Source: a virus | IMG/VR virus record: IMGVR_UViG_3300030002_000106 | Coordinates: 1-24,534 of that record | Reading direction: 5' to 3' (one strand) | Length of the DNA stretch: 24,534 nt | In this document: positions 6,609 through 14,043 of the stretch, one piece after another | Position numbering within the stretch: the first letter of the stretch is position 1 | How the letters are laid out: each line of letters opens with the position of its first letter | The notes under the pieces: model-generated | The model's input: the letters and a program-made list of their open reading frames with translations, nothing else | The model's database searches: none | What the model was told of the DNA's origin: nothing | Position numbers and translations under genes: made by a program

Positions 6609-7042
6609 ATGAAGAATTGTTCCCAGATGACATTGATCAACTGGACGCCAAGAAGGTATTGGCGAATATGCAGGACCCTACGGTTATATCCCGCTGGGAA
6701 GGCTCTTTGCGGGAAATGGTGGAGATTGCCGAGGCCAAGCTTCTGGTTGAGATCAAGCCTGGGGTGGAAGCCGCCGAGCTGGCGCGACATGTCGTCTTTG
6801 CAATTTGTTCGGTGATGGGCGGCAAGGTGGTGTACTTGCCACGGGGAGACGCACTCAAGCGGGCTTTACGGGATGCCAAGATCTATCGGGACTGGAAGGA
6901 TAACAATACCCCGATCCCTGACCTGGTCAGCAAGTACGACCTTGCGAACCAGACAATTTATGACATCATTCGCCGACAACGGGCGTTGCACCGCAAGAAT
7001 GAGCCCGATCTATTTGGTTATGATGAAGGGACGATGCATTGA
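6605..7042 (+). CDS. mor: Mor-family transcriptional activator
   Basis: A 145-residue protein of the Mor/C family that activates middle or late phage promoters. The family hallmarks are the GGKVVYLPRGDALKRALRD segment at about 72-90, the dimerisation region before it, and a C-terminal helix-turn-helix (PIPDLVSKYDLANQTIYDIIRRQ, split by ANQT). The start follows GGGAGA (about 6592-6596) and overlaps the gemA stop. No second Mor/C-type gene is visible in the window, so this protein may control the late operons directly. The downstream secreted-protein gene overlaps its stop (TGATG). Confidence 0.94.
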   Translation: MNEELFPDDIDQLDAKKVLANMQDPTVISRWEGSLREMVEIAEAKLLVEIKPGVEAAELARHVVFAICSVMGGKVVYLPRGDALKRALRDAKIYRDWKDNNTPIPDLVSKYDLANQTIYDIIRRQRALHRKNEPDLFGYDEGTMH

Positions 7043-7575
7043 TGAAAGGACTAGTAGCAATCAGCACTCTGGCAATACTCATTGGTTTTACCGGATGCTG
7101 CTTTGCCGCTGATCCGGGGGACGTATCAATTGAGCAAGCGACCACAGAGGCGGTAGAAAATCGTGAATTCGCTAATGTTCTATTGGTACAGGCTCATCAG
7201 GCCTGTACGGTAAAAGATTGGCCGAAACAGTCTTCCATCATGCAAGTGATCAATAACCGACTCAAAGAGCAGCCAACAAACAACCTGAAGTACAGCGCTC
7301 GGTTTGTTCATTCAAGTTGCCGACAGATGCTTCTTGATGTGTCTTTTATTAATGGCGCTTGCTTTAGTACCCCCCCAACACAGCATGAAATCGATTATTC
7401 AAAAAAAACATGGGCAGAGGATTCATTCAGTTGTGATGCCGAGATTGCCAACCCAGATCTGACGCGCGCTGAGCCAGCTAAGGAGCAGACAGAGGCAGAG
7501 TGGGAAGCGGAACGAAAGAAAGAAGGCGTATCCGATGAGGATATTGCTTTCATGAAGCATCTTCGCAGCTTGTAA
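7042..7575 (+). CDS. Secreted hypothetical protein, candidate moron
   Basis: A 177-residue protein with an N-terminal signal sequence: MKGLVAISTLAILIGFTGCCFA then ADPG. Cleavage is either by signal peptidase I after CFA or, less likely, as a lipoprotein at FTGC. The mature part has several Cys (QACTVKDW, SSCRQM, GACFST, FSCDAE) that could form disulphides, and a charged Glu-rich C-terminus. Base composition is clearly lower in GC than its neighbours (27 of 60 bases G or C at 7321-7380). It is coupled to mor but followed by its own terminator. This fits a late-acquired cargo gene acting in the host envelope; the function is not recognised. Confidence 0.85.
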   Translation: MKGLVAISTLAILIGFTGCCFAADPGDVSIEQATTEAVENREFANVLLVQAHQACTVKDWPKQSSIMQVINNRLKEQPTNNLKYSARFVHSSCRQMLLDVSFINGACFSTPPTQHEIDYSKKTWAEDSFSCDAEIANPDLTRAEPAKEQTEAEWEAERKKEGVSDEDIAFMKHLRSL

Positions 7576-7583
7576 GTCTCAAG

Positions 7584-7606
7584 CCCCGCCCCGAGCGGGG
7601 TTTTTT
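7584..7606 (+). terminator. Rho-independent terminator ending the early/middle operon
   Basis: The stem is CCCCGC (7584-7589) with GCGGGG (7595-7600), loop CCCGA, followed directly by six T (7601-7606). It lies 9 bases after the stop of the secreted-protein gene and before the late-region leader, so it separates early/middle from late transcription. Confidence 0.93.
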
Positions 7607-7627
7607 CTTAAACCCCGCTGATACTCA
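7605..7627 (+). promoter_or_regulatory. Putative late promoter/leader element, copy a (Plys position)
   Basis: A 23-base stretch containing AAACCCCGCTGATACTCA that is identical to 16019-16041. It begins at the T-tract of the terminator and precedes the lysis genes, the place of Plys in Mu. GATACT within it could serve as a degenerate -10 (4 of 6 to TATAAT) with no good -35, as expected for an activator-dependent promoter. Its role is inferred from duplication and position. Confidence 0.6.
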
Positions 7628-7655
7628 ACAAATCTCCCCCATACGCGAAGCTGGC

Positions 7656-7673
7656 GCCGTTCCCCCCAACGGC
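7656..7673 (+). promoter_or_regulatory. Leader hairpin before the first late gene
   Basis: GCCGTT (7656-7661) pairs with AACGGC (7668-7673) around a loop of six C. The 3' arm overlaps the GGCAGG run (7671-7676) that is the only Shine-Dalgarno-like sequence before the ATG at 7685, so the fold may modulate translation. The comparable position in the gene I leader also has a hairpin. Confidence 0.5.
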
Positions 7674-7684
7674 AGGTTCGCACC

Positions 7685-8026
7685 ATGCATTCCGCTCTCG
7701 CTCCCCCGAAAGTCGCCCGGCCTCGATGGCCACGCCAATTTGCCCAGCTCATTCTCGCCGCTGGTGATGATGCTGCGCGGGCGGTGCTGTGGGCCAAGGT
7801 TCCGGCCGACTGGCGGGAGTTGGTGCAACTGCATATCGCGCAGGCTGACGGCCGTACCGAGCAGCACGTGCGCCAACAGGAGAGATTGCGTCCCGCTGTA
7901 AGAACCGTCACTCCGACCTTTGCCGAGTACCGGCCACCCGTCCATGTACCCGGCAACGCTGTGGTCGCCGCTCAACACCTGGCCGCATTGCGGGCCACCA
8001 TCCACTCACCGCGAGTATCCCAATGA
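7685..8026 (+). CDS. Hypothetical first gene of the late operon
   Basis: A 113-residue soluble protein, Ala/Arg-rich, with RWPRQFAQLILAAGDDAARAVLWAKVPADWRELVQLHIA (helices around the GDD turn) and a Pro-rich C-terminal third (FAEYRPPVHVPG). No family is recognised. It is the first gene after the terminator and the 23-base late element, and its stop overlaps the holin-like gene by 4 bases, so it likely belongs to the lysis operon. Confidence 0.72.
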   Translation: MHSALAPPKVARPRWPRQFAQLILAAGDDAARAVLWAKVPADWRELVQLHIAQADGRTEQHVRQQERLRPAVRTVTPTFAEYRPPVHVPGNAVVAAQHLAALRATIHSPRVSQ

Positions 8027-8316
8027 CTTCCACCGCACCGAAGCGGCGTCCCCGCACGCCCCGTATGACCTTCTGGGCACTGATCACCATCGCCTTGCTG
8101 TTCTGCCTGGCCATCGTCGCCCCGACCAAGCTGCCCGTCGTCCTCTATAAATGCGGCCTGGTCACACTGGGCTGCGTGCTGGGCTACTGGCTGGATCGAG
8201 CGTTGTTCCCGTACGCCCGGCCGGACATGGTCCCGAACTGCGACCAATCCATGGCAGGTATCCGCCGCGCCCTGGTCGTGCTGGGCTGCGTCCTCGGCCT
8301 GACGCTGGGGCTCTGA
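8023..8316 (+). CDS. Holin-like inner-membrane protein
   Basis: A 97-residue protein with a basic N-terminus (PKRRPRTPRM), a first hydrophobic segment at about 17-35 (FWALITIALLFCLAIVA), a second at about 40-60 (VLYKCGLVTLGCVLGYWL), a short polar loop, and a third at about 82-97 (RALVVLGCVLGLTLGL). Size, membrane topology and position directly before the endolysin are those of a phage holin. It would form the membrane lesion that times lysis. Holin families are diverse and the assignment rests mainly on context. Confidence 0.78.
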   Translation: MTSTAPKRRPRTPRMTFWALITIALLFCLAIVAPTKLPVVLYKCGLVTLGCVLGYWLDRALFPYARPDMVPNCDQSMAGIRRALVVLGCVLGLTLGL

Positions 8317-8317
8317 C

Positions 8318-8956
8318 ATGCGCCGCTCTCGTTCTCTTCTATATATAGCTGCGGCATGCTTGGGCGTGCTGGTTGTCATGGCTGCAAGCCCTCCGGTTAA
8401 GGCAGAGATCCCGGACCAAGCGGAGCGCTACCGTCGCGACCTAACCCGTATCGCCCAGGCCGAGTGGGGCTTGGATGCTCCGGTGTCCACCTTCGCCGCA
8501 CAGATCCACCAGGAAAGCCGCTGGAAGTTCGACGCGAAATCGCCGGTCGGTGCGCAAGGCTTGGGCCAGGTGATGCCCTCGACCGCCACCTGGCTCGCCG
8601 AGTTGTTTCCCAAGGCTCTCGGCAAGATAGAGCCGTATAACCCGGTTTGGTCCATGCAGGCGCTTGTCAGTTATGACCGCTGGCTGGCGAACCGCATCCA
8701 GGCGCGTGGCCCCTGCGAACAAGGGGCGCTGATCCTTTCCGCCTATAACGGCGGTTTGGGCTGGGTGATCAAAGACCGCAAGTTGGCATCGGCTAAGGGT
8801 GCCGATCCGCTGACCTGGTTCAACTCCGTCGAGCGGTTCAATAACGGCCGCTCGGCTGCTGCGTTCAAGGAAAACCGTCAATACCCGCGCCTGATCCTGT
8901 TGCGCTGGGAAGCCCTCTACGTTGCTGATGGCTGGGGCCAAGGGGTGTGCCAATGA
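8318..8956 (+). CDS. Endolysin, lytic transglycosylase (SLT) domain
   Basis: Cleaves the peptidoglycan glycan strands in the periplasm. The 212-residue protein has an N-terminal hydrophobic signal or SAR-like segment (LLYIAAACLGVLVVMAAS, about 7-24). This is followed by an SLT fold with the catalytic Glu at residue 66 in IHQESRW, the GAQGLGQVMPSTA motif at about 78-90 and the ILSAYNGGLGWV motif at about 136-148. These are the three classic SLT motifs. It lies between the holin-like gene and Rz, with overlapping ATGA to the latter. A true cleavable signal (PPVKAE) is possible instead of SAR anchoring. Confidence 0.94.
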   Translation: MRRSRSLLYIAAACLGVLVVMAASPPVKAEIPDQAERYRRDLTRIAQAEWGLDAPVSTFAAQIHQESRWKFDAKSPVGAQGLGQVMPSTATWLAELFPKALGKIEPYNPVWSMQALVSYDRWLANRIQARGPCEQGALILSAYNGGLGWVIKDRKLASAKGADPLTWFNSVERFNNGRSAAAFKENRQYPRLILLRWEALYVADGWGQGVCQ

Positions 8957-9597
8957 ATGGCTTGCTCGACCTACTCAGGCCCGCCGCCTGGTACGTGGGC
9001 ATCATCGCTGCCGTGGTGTTCGGCCTGCACCTTAACTGGCAGGACGGCTATGACCAGGGTTACGCCAAGGCCTTGGGCGAAGGGGAAACAGCTATTGCCA
9101 AGCTGCGCCTAGAACATTCCCAGGAACAGCAACGTATCGCCGATGCAACAGCTAAAGCCGCCAAACAGGCGGTTGAGGATCTGCGCGTCCAGCAGGATCG
9201 GGGCGATCTGCTCGCCACCCAGCTCGCCGACGCAAAGGATTCGTTACGCAACAACACCGACCAACTCAAGGGAGAGATTGCCCGTGTCACGACCCTGTAT
9301 CGCCGCACCCTCGAATCGGCGCCTGAGCCTTTGCCTGTTGGCATGTTCACTGTTGGCTTTGTCCGCGTGTGGAATAAAGCCAACGGAATCGGCACCGCAG
9401 TGCCTGCCCAGCAAGCCCGACAAGCCGCCAGCGGAATTGCTACGTCGCCCGATGGAGCCGGAGCCGCTGACAGCCTCGACTCAGGTGTCACCCAGCCGCT
9501 TGTCCTCGCCAACCAGATTCGCAACGGCGAGCTGCACAGTTCCTGCCGGGCTTCGCTCAACCGCCTGATCGATTGGACACTTAATGGAAGTAACTGA
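8953..9597 (+). CDS. Rz: Rz-like inner-membrane spanin
   Basis: A 214-residue protein with one N-terminal membrane segment (AAWYVGIIAAVVFGLHLNW, about 11-29) followed by a long coiled-coil helix (about 45-120, rich in Glu, Gln, Lys, Ala), then a linker and a C-terminal domain with two Cys-poor helices. This is the i-spanin layout: anchored in the inner membrane, spanning the periplasm, and joining Rz1 to disrupt the outer membrane. The start at 8953 overlaps the endolysin stop (ATGA). The Rz1 gene is embedded in another frame of its 3' half. Confidence 0.85.
   Translation: MNGLLDLLRPAAWYVGIIAAVVFGLHLNWQDGYDQGYAKALGEGETAIAKLRLEHSQEQQRIADATAKAAKQAVEDLRVQQDRGDLLATQLADAKDSLRNNTDQLKGEIARVTTLYRRTLESAPEPLPVGMFTVGFVRVWNKANGIGTAVPAQQARQAASGIATSPDGAGAADSLDSGVTQPLVLANQIRNGELHSSCRASLNRLIDWTLNGSN
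9284..9568 (+). CDS. Rz1: Rz1-like outer-membrane lipoprotein spanin, embedded in Rz
   Basis: A reading frame wholly inside Rz encodes a signal with RR, a hydrophobic run and lipobox: NRRLSLCLLACSLLALSAC, with the lipidated Cys at residue 29. The mature part is short and Pro-rich (KPDKPPAELLRRPMEPEP). These are hallmark Rz1 traits. GTG at 9284 is chosen as start because GGGAGA (about 9270-9275) lies at a good distance; TTG at 9278 or a downstream CTG are alternatives. The protein would partner Rz in the spanin complex. Confidence 0.75.
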   Translation: MSRPCIAAPSNRRLSLCLLACSLLALSACGIKPTESAPQCLPSKPDKPPAELLRRPMEPEPLTASTQVSPSRLSSPTRFATASCTVPAGLRSTA

Positions 9598-9805
9598 CTT
9601 TGCCAGTCACCTGGAGGCGATCCATAACGAATCCTCCTTGGCGGCACATTTGGCGCAACGTGAAGTATTGACCGGCCCTTCGGCCGAGTTCTGCACAGGA
9701 GAGGATTGCGATATGCCAATCCCGGAACAACGCCGTGTGGCCATACCAGGTGTGCAGCTTTGCGCGCAGTGCCAAACGCATCGCGAAAAGAGAGGCCGTC
9801 GATGA
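9584..9805 (+). CDS. TraR/DksA-type zinc-finger protein
   Basis: A 73-residue protein with the DksA/TraR C4 pattern: FCTGEDCD (C-x4-C) followed after about 20 residues by LCAQCQ (C-x2-C), with the conserved IPEQRR and VQLCAQCQ context. Small TraR-like proteins are typical between lysis and packaging genes of Mu-like phages and may alter host RNA polymerase in the manner of DksA. The N-terminal acidic coiled tip is short. The ATG overlaps the Rz stop by 14 bases and the stop overlaps the next start. Confidence 0.9.
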   Translation: MEVTDFASHLEAIHNESSLAAHLAQREVLTGPSAEFCTGEDCDMPIPEQRRVAIPGVQLCAQCQTHREKRGRR

Positions 9806-10110
9806 CGACGATTGAAATGCCTGCGTGGCAACTGGTGAGTATTGCCGTAACCATCCTCGGTGCCTTCGCTGGACTTGTGAAGGTTATGGTCATGCAAATG
9901 GAGCGCCGACTGGATCAGCGCTTTGCAATAACAGACAAGGACAGTGAGCGCCTGCGCACGCTGGAAATATCCTTTGAACGGCTGCGGGGTGACATGCCCG
10001 TGCACTACGTGCGCCGGGAAGATTACGTGCGCGGCCAAACCGTGATCGAGGCCAAGCTTGATGCGTTGGCACTCAAGCTAGAAACCGTTCAATTAAAAGG
10101 ACTGAAGTAA
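9802..10110 (+). CDS. gp25-like membrane protein (DUF2730)
   Basis: A 102-residue protein with one N-terminal membrane helix (LVSIAVTILGAFAGLVKVMVM, about residues 9-29) followed by a long charged helix with coiled-coil character. The topology and the place between the TraR-like and gp26-like genes match Mu gp25/DUF2730. The start at 9802 overlaps the preceding stop (ATGA). The function in the phage cycle is unknown. Confidence 0.8.
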   Translation: MTTIEMPAWQLVSIAVTILGAFAGLVKVMVMQMERRLDQRFAITDKDSERLRTLEISFERLRGDMPVHYVRREDYVRGQTVIEAKLDALALKLETVQLKGLK

Positions 10111-10418
10111 TGAACATCGACGCCGCCAAAACGCGCCGGGAATCCCTGCGCTGGTACATCATCAAGACCCTGGACACCTCGCGCCCCGTAGATCCTCATG
10201 AGGCTATCGTGTTGTCCACCATCCAGGGCATCTATCCCGATGCCACCACCATGGAGCTACGCCGCGAACTCGACTACCTGGCCGACCGTAGTCTGGTGAC
10301 GCTGGACAAAAAGCCCAACGGCGTGTGGATCTGCGGCCTGACCCACTGCGGGGTCGACATTGCGGAATACACCATCGCCTGCAATCCAGGCGTTGCCCGA
10401 CCAGAAAAGTACTGGTGA
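10110..10418 (+). CDS. Mu gp26-like protein, winged-helix fold
   Basis: A 102-residue protein: RRESLRWYIIKTLDTSRP then HEAIVLSTIQGIYPDATTMELRRELDYLADRSLVTL (helix, helix, strand pattern around DATT), then a strand-like GVWICGLTHCGVDIAEYT. It resembles a winged helix and sits in the usual place of gp26, immediately before the terminase small subunit. The start overlaps the gp25-like stop (TAATG). It probably belongs to the packaging module; the exact role is unknown. Confidence 0.8.
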   Translation: MNIDAAKTRRESLRWYIIKTLDTSRPVDPHEAIVLSTIQGIYPDATTMELRRELDYLADRSLVTLDKKPNGVWICGLTHCGVDIAEYTIACNPGVARPEKYW

Positions 10419-10422
10419 CCCC

Positions 10423-10935
10423 ATGCCCCCACGCAGCAAGGTTGCCAGTCTGCCCAAGCCGGTCAAGACCTGGCTCGACAAGGCCCTAGCCGAAAACAAC
10501 TTCAGCGATTACGAAGCCCTGGCCAACGAACTGTCGAGCCAGGGTTTTTCGATCAGCAAGTCGGCGCTACATCGCTATGGCCAGGACTTCGAATCCAAAC
10601 TCTCGGCCTTGAAGATGGCCAGCGAGCAGGCCCGTGCCGTGGTGGCTGCTGCTCCGGATGAAGAAGGCGCGGTCAACGAAGCGCTGATGCGTCTTGTCCA
10701 GGAACACCTGTTCAAACTGCTGATGAGCGATGGCGACCAGATGGACTTGCCGAAGGTCGCCAAAGCTGTGGCCGAGTTGGGTAAGGCCTCGGTTGTGCAG
10801 AAGAAATGGCAGGCGGAGTGGAAGGAGAAGGTCGAAACGGCGGCGGCGCGCGTTGATAAGATCGCCAAGAAAGGAGGCCTGACACAGGCGACCTCCGATG
10901 AAATCCGGCGCGAGATCCTGGGGATGGCATCGTGA
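10423..10935 (+). CDS. Terminase small subunit-like protein (gp27, DUF3486)
   Basis: A 170-residue protein of the DUF3486 family: N-terminal SKVASLPKPVKTWLDKALAENNFSDYEALANEL, then GFSISKSALHRYGQDFE, the helix-turn-helix-like signature of the family, and a long helical C-terminal half with QKKWQAEWKEKVE. In Mu-like phages this gene product recognises phage DNA ends for headful packaging. The ATG at 10423 is the first start after the gp26 stop. The stop overlaps the GTG of the large subunit. Confidence 0.9.
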   Translation: MPPRSKVASLPKPVKTWLDKALAENNFSDYEALANELSSQGFSISKSALHRYGQDFESKLSALKMASEQARAVVAAAPDEEGAVNEALMRLVQEHLFKLLMSDGDQMDLPKVAKAVAELGKASVVQKKWQAEWKEKVETAAARVDKIAKKGGLTQATSDEIRREILGMAS

Positions 10936-12485
10936 GTCTGCCCCTCGTCCTGGACAGCACCGCCACGTTGCTTGCCCCAGCAGTCTTACTCGACTATCAG
11001 AAGGAGTGGATCGGTATACGCGCCCCGCTCAAGGTTGGCGAGAAATCCAGGCGTATCGGTCTCACATGGGCCGAGGCGGCAGACAACGTTCTGGTAGCCG
11101 CGTCCGAAAAATCGGCGGGCGGTCAAACTGTCTATTACTTGGGCTACAACCAGGACATGACCGTGGAATATATCCAGGCCTGCGCCATGTGGGCGCGGGC
11201 CTACAACTACGCGGCCGAGCAAATAGAAGAAGGCATTTGGCCCGATAGCGACCCCGACAAACACATCAAGACCTACACCATCGTGTTTCCCAGCGGCCAC
11301 CGCATCGTCGCGCTGACCAGCCGACCGTCCAACCTGCGGGGTCGTCAGGGCGTTGTCGTGATCGACGAAGCCGCGTTCCATGCGGACTTGGCCGAGCTGC
11401 TGAAAGCGGCCATGGCTCTGTTGATCTGGGGCGGTGAAGTCCATGTGATCAGCACCCACGACGGCACGGAGAACGCCTTTAACGACCTAGTCAACGAAAT
11501 CCGGGCTGGCAAGCGCAATGGCGAAGTGTTCCGCTGCACTTTCGGTGAAGCCGTTGCCGATGGTCTGTACAAGCGTGTCTGCCTTCGTAAAGGTATTGAG
11601 TACAGACTTGAGGATGAAATCGCCTGGGTGAATGGCGTTTACGGTTTCTACGGCGATGCAGCCGACGAGGAGCTGGACTGCGTACCATCCCAGGGTGGCG
11701 GTGCCTTCCTCAGCATGGCCCTGGTTGAGCAGCGCAGTAACCGTGACGTGCCGGTACTGCGCCTGGCATACCCGCAGGGTTACGAAACCATCGCCGAACA
11801 CTTGCGCCTGGCCGAGTCTCTGGAGTGGTGCGAAGAGCATTTGCTCCCGCTGCTTTCGGCGATTCCCCTGGACGTTCAGAGCTTCTATGGCATGGACTTC
11901 GGCCGCTCCGGCGACCTCTCGGTTTTCTGGCCGTTGCTCAAAGAACAGAACCTGCGCAAGCGCACGCCCTTTGTGGTCGAGCTGCGTAACGTCCCGTTCA
12001 AGCAACAACTTCAGATTAAGTTCTACATTATTCGTCGCTTACCCAACTTCCTCAAAGGCGCCGATGACGCCAGGGGTAACGGCTCGCAACTGTCAGAAGA
12101 CACTGCGGTCGAGTTCGGCTTCAACCGCATTGAGCGGGTGATGCTCACCGAGGGCTGGTATCGGGACAACATGCCACCGTTCAAGGCAGCCCTGGAAGAC
12201 GACACCTTCTACGACATCCCCGCCGACAAAGACGTGGTCAGTGACGTTCGGGCTTTCCGCATGGTCAAGGGCGTAGCCCGCATCCCTGAAAAACGGACCA
12301 ACGAAAAGGGCGAAAAAGCCGGACCCAAGCGCCACGGTGACGCAGGTATCGCCGCCGTCCTGGCCGACTACGCGTCCCGCCAGGACGTCGAGATCATCGA
12401 ATATCACCGAGTCCAGCCCGCATCCCAGCATGATCGCGAGATCCAGATCGGCGCCGGTTGGCGCTCCAAAAAAGGCATTTGGTAA
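10932..12485 (+). CDS. Terminase large subunit (gp28)
   Basis: A DNA-packaging ATPase and nuclease of 517 residues. The Walker A position is the degenerate form KSRRIGLTW (about 38-46) and Walker B is VVVIDEAAF (about 141-149, D145 E146), followed by a coupling motif HVISTHDGT. The nuclease domain starts with YGMDFGRSGDLS, in which D322 is the expected metal ligand, and ends with the acidic KRHGDAGIAAVLAD motif near 468-481. The start is GTG overlapping the small-subunit stop. Length and order are as in Mu. Confidence 0.95.
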   Translation: MSLPLVLDSTATLLAPAVLLDYQKEWIGIRAPLKVGEKSRRIGLTWAEAADNVLVAASEKSAGGQTVYYLGYNQDMTVEYIQACAMWARAYNYAAEQIEEGIWPDSDPDKHIKTYTIVFPSGHRIVALTSRPSNLRGRQGVVVIDEAAFHADLAELLKAAMALLIWGGEVHVISTHDGTENAFNDLVNEIRAGKRNGEVFRCTFGEAVADGLYKRVCLRKGIEYRLEDEIAWVNGVYGFYGDAADEELDCVPSQGGGAFLSMALVEQRSNRDVPVLRLAYPQGYETIAEHLRLAESLEWCEEHLLPLLSAIPLDVQSFYGMDFGRSGDLSVFWPLLKEQNLRKRTPFVVELRNVPFKQQLQIKFYIIRRLPNFLKGADDARGNGSQLSEDTAVEFGFNRIERVMLTEGWYRDNMPPFKAALEDDTFYDIPADKDVVSDVRAFRMVKGVARIPEKRTNEKGEKAGPKRHGDAGIAAVLADYASRQDVEIIEYHRVQPASQHDREIQIGAGWRSKKGIW

Positions 12486-14041
12486 TGGCTGAATCCAAAA
12501 TCGTCGACCAGTACGGTCGCCCGATCCAGTACGACAAACTCACCGAAGAGCTGGCCGCTGCCCACACCACCGGCATACGCCAGGTTTGGCACCAGTCAGT
12601 GGCCAGCGGCCTTACGCCTGGTCGACTTGCATCCATCTTGCAGGCGGCCGCCGAAGGCACAGCCCATGACTACCTGACCCTCGCCGAGGAAATGGAAGAG
12701 CGGGACCTGCATTACGCTTCGGTATTAGGCACCCGCAAGCTGGCTATTGCGGGCTTGGCTATTCGTGTCGAAGCTGCCAGCGACGATGCCGAAGATGTGC
12801 GCCGTGCAGATCAACTCAAGGAAATAGTGGACTCTCCAGAGTTTGGCGAACTACAAGCCGACCTGACGGATGCCATGGGCAAGGGCTATGCCGTCTCAGA
12901 AATCATGTGGGACCGCAGTGGAAAGACCTGGAACCCGTCGCGCTTTGAGCCACGGGACCAGCGGTTTTTCCAGTTTGACCGAGAGACCGGCCGGGAGCTG
13001 CGACTCCTGGATGAAGCCGACATGCTCAATGGCGTCGCATTGGCCCCGTACAAGTTTATTGTCCACCTGCCTCGCATCCGTTCGGGCCTGCCGATCCGGG
13101 GCGGCCTGGCGCGCCTGGCAGCCGTTGGCTACATGTGCAAGGCCTGGACCTGGAAGGATTGGATGGGCTTTGCCGATATCTTCGGTATGCCCATGCGCGT
13201 GGGGCGATACGGCCCAGGTGCCAGCAAAGACGACATTAATACCTTGATGTCGGCGGTGGCCAACCTCGGCAGCGATGCGGCGGCGGTAATACCGGACAGC
13301 ATGAAGATCGACTTCACCCAAGCTGCGAACGTGGCCGGTGCGGGGGACTTCTTCAAGGGCTTGGCCGAGTGGTGGGATAAACAGGTCAGCAAAGCCGTGG
13401 TCGGCCAGACCATGTCCACCGACGACGGCTCCAGCCAGGCCCAGGCTACGATCCACAATGAAGTTCGCCTGGATCTGCTGCAAGCCGATGCGAAGGCCGA
13501 ATCCAATACGCTGAACCGCTACTTTGTGAGGCCTTGGTGCGATCTGAACTTTGCACCTGGTCGTCCGTATCCGCGTCTTATTCTTGATGTGCCAGAGCCA
13601 GAAAACACCAAGATCTTGATCGAGGCGCTCGAAAAGCTCGTGCCGCTGGGGTTGAAGGTCGAGCAGTCGGTAATCCGTGACAAGCTCAATATCCCGGCTC
13701 CAGCCAAGGGCGCCGAGCTGCTGGGCGGCCCGCCGCCCGTTGCCACTCCTGTTCTTGCACAGGCGATCAACAGCGAGCAATTGCCAGCCAAACCGGTGGT
13801 AATGCCAGACATCGTGGATAACCAGGTGCGGACGCTTGAGCGGACTGTGGGGGTCTATATGGATGACATGGTCGAGCAGATCAAGGAGCTGCTCGACACC
13901 GTCAGCAGCTTGGAAGAGTTCCGAGATCGGCTGATCGAAGCCTATCCAGCAATGACCACCAGCCAACTGGCGGATGCCATTGCCGATGGTCTGACCGCCG
14001 CCAGCCTGGCTGGCCGCGATGACATTCTGAGAGGCCTGTAG
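12485..14041 (+). CDS. Portal protein (gp29, DUF935)
   Basis: A 518-residue DUF935-family portal. Recognisable parts are the N-terminal RQVWHQSVASGLTPGRLASIL, the EMEERDLHYASVLGTRKLAI segment that is highly typical of the family, and VSEIMWDRSGKTW. WKDWMGFADIFGMPMRVGRY and VGQTMSTDDGSSQAQATIHNEVR follow. It forms the head-tail connector channel with the terminase during packaging. The ATG at 12485 overlaps the stop of the large terminase gene (TAATG). It is followed after 2 bases by gpF. Confidence 0.95.
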   Translation: MAESKIVDQYGRPIQYDKLTEELAAAHTTGIRQVWHQSVASGLTPGRLASILQAAAEGTAHDYLTLAEEMEERDLHYASVLGTRKLAIAGLAIRVEAASDDAEDVRRADQLKEIVDSPEFGELQADLTDAMGKGYAVSEIMWDRSGKTWNPSRFEPRDQRFFQFDRETGRELRLLDEADMLNGVALAPYKFIVHLPRIRSGLPIRGGLARLAAVGYMCKAWTWKDWMGFADIFGMPMRVGRYGPGASKDDINTLMSAVANLGSDAAAVIPDSMKIDFTQAANVAGAGDFFKGLAEWWDKQVSKAVVGQTMSTDDGSSQAQATIHNEVRLDLLQADAKAESNTLNRYFVRPWCDLNFAPGRPYPRLILDVPEPENTKILIEALEKLVPLGLKVEQSVIRDKLNIPAPAKGAELLGGPPPVATPVLAQAINSEQLPAKPVVMPDIVDNQVRTLERTVGVYMDDMVEQIKELLDTVSSLEEFRDRLIEAYPAMTTSQLADAIADGLTAASLAGRDDILRGL

Positions 14042-14043
14042 AC

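Noticed and set aside
7186-7208. Perfect inverted repeat GTACAGGC-loop-GCCTGTAC in the secreted-protein gene; the minus strand of its loop region reads CTGATGA
   Set aside because: The fold is a simple hairpin with the core sequence in its loop, so it cannot form a hammerhead; it lies within coding sequence and no function is evident.
9060-9893. Minus-strand open frame across Rz, the zinc-finger gene and gp25
   Set aside because: Spans three well-supported + strand genes and their coupled starts; composition is that of a shadow frame.
10720-10726. CTGATGA followed by GC inside the small terminase gene, as a possible third hammerhead
   Set aside because: No GAAA strand, no stem I reaching the core and no GUC at the right distance; it is ordinary coding sequence (Leu-Met-Ser).
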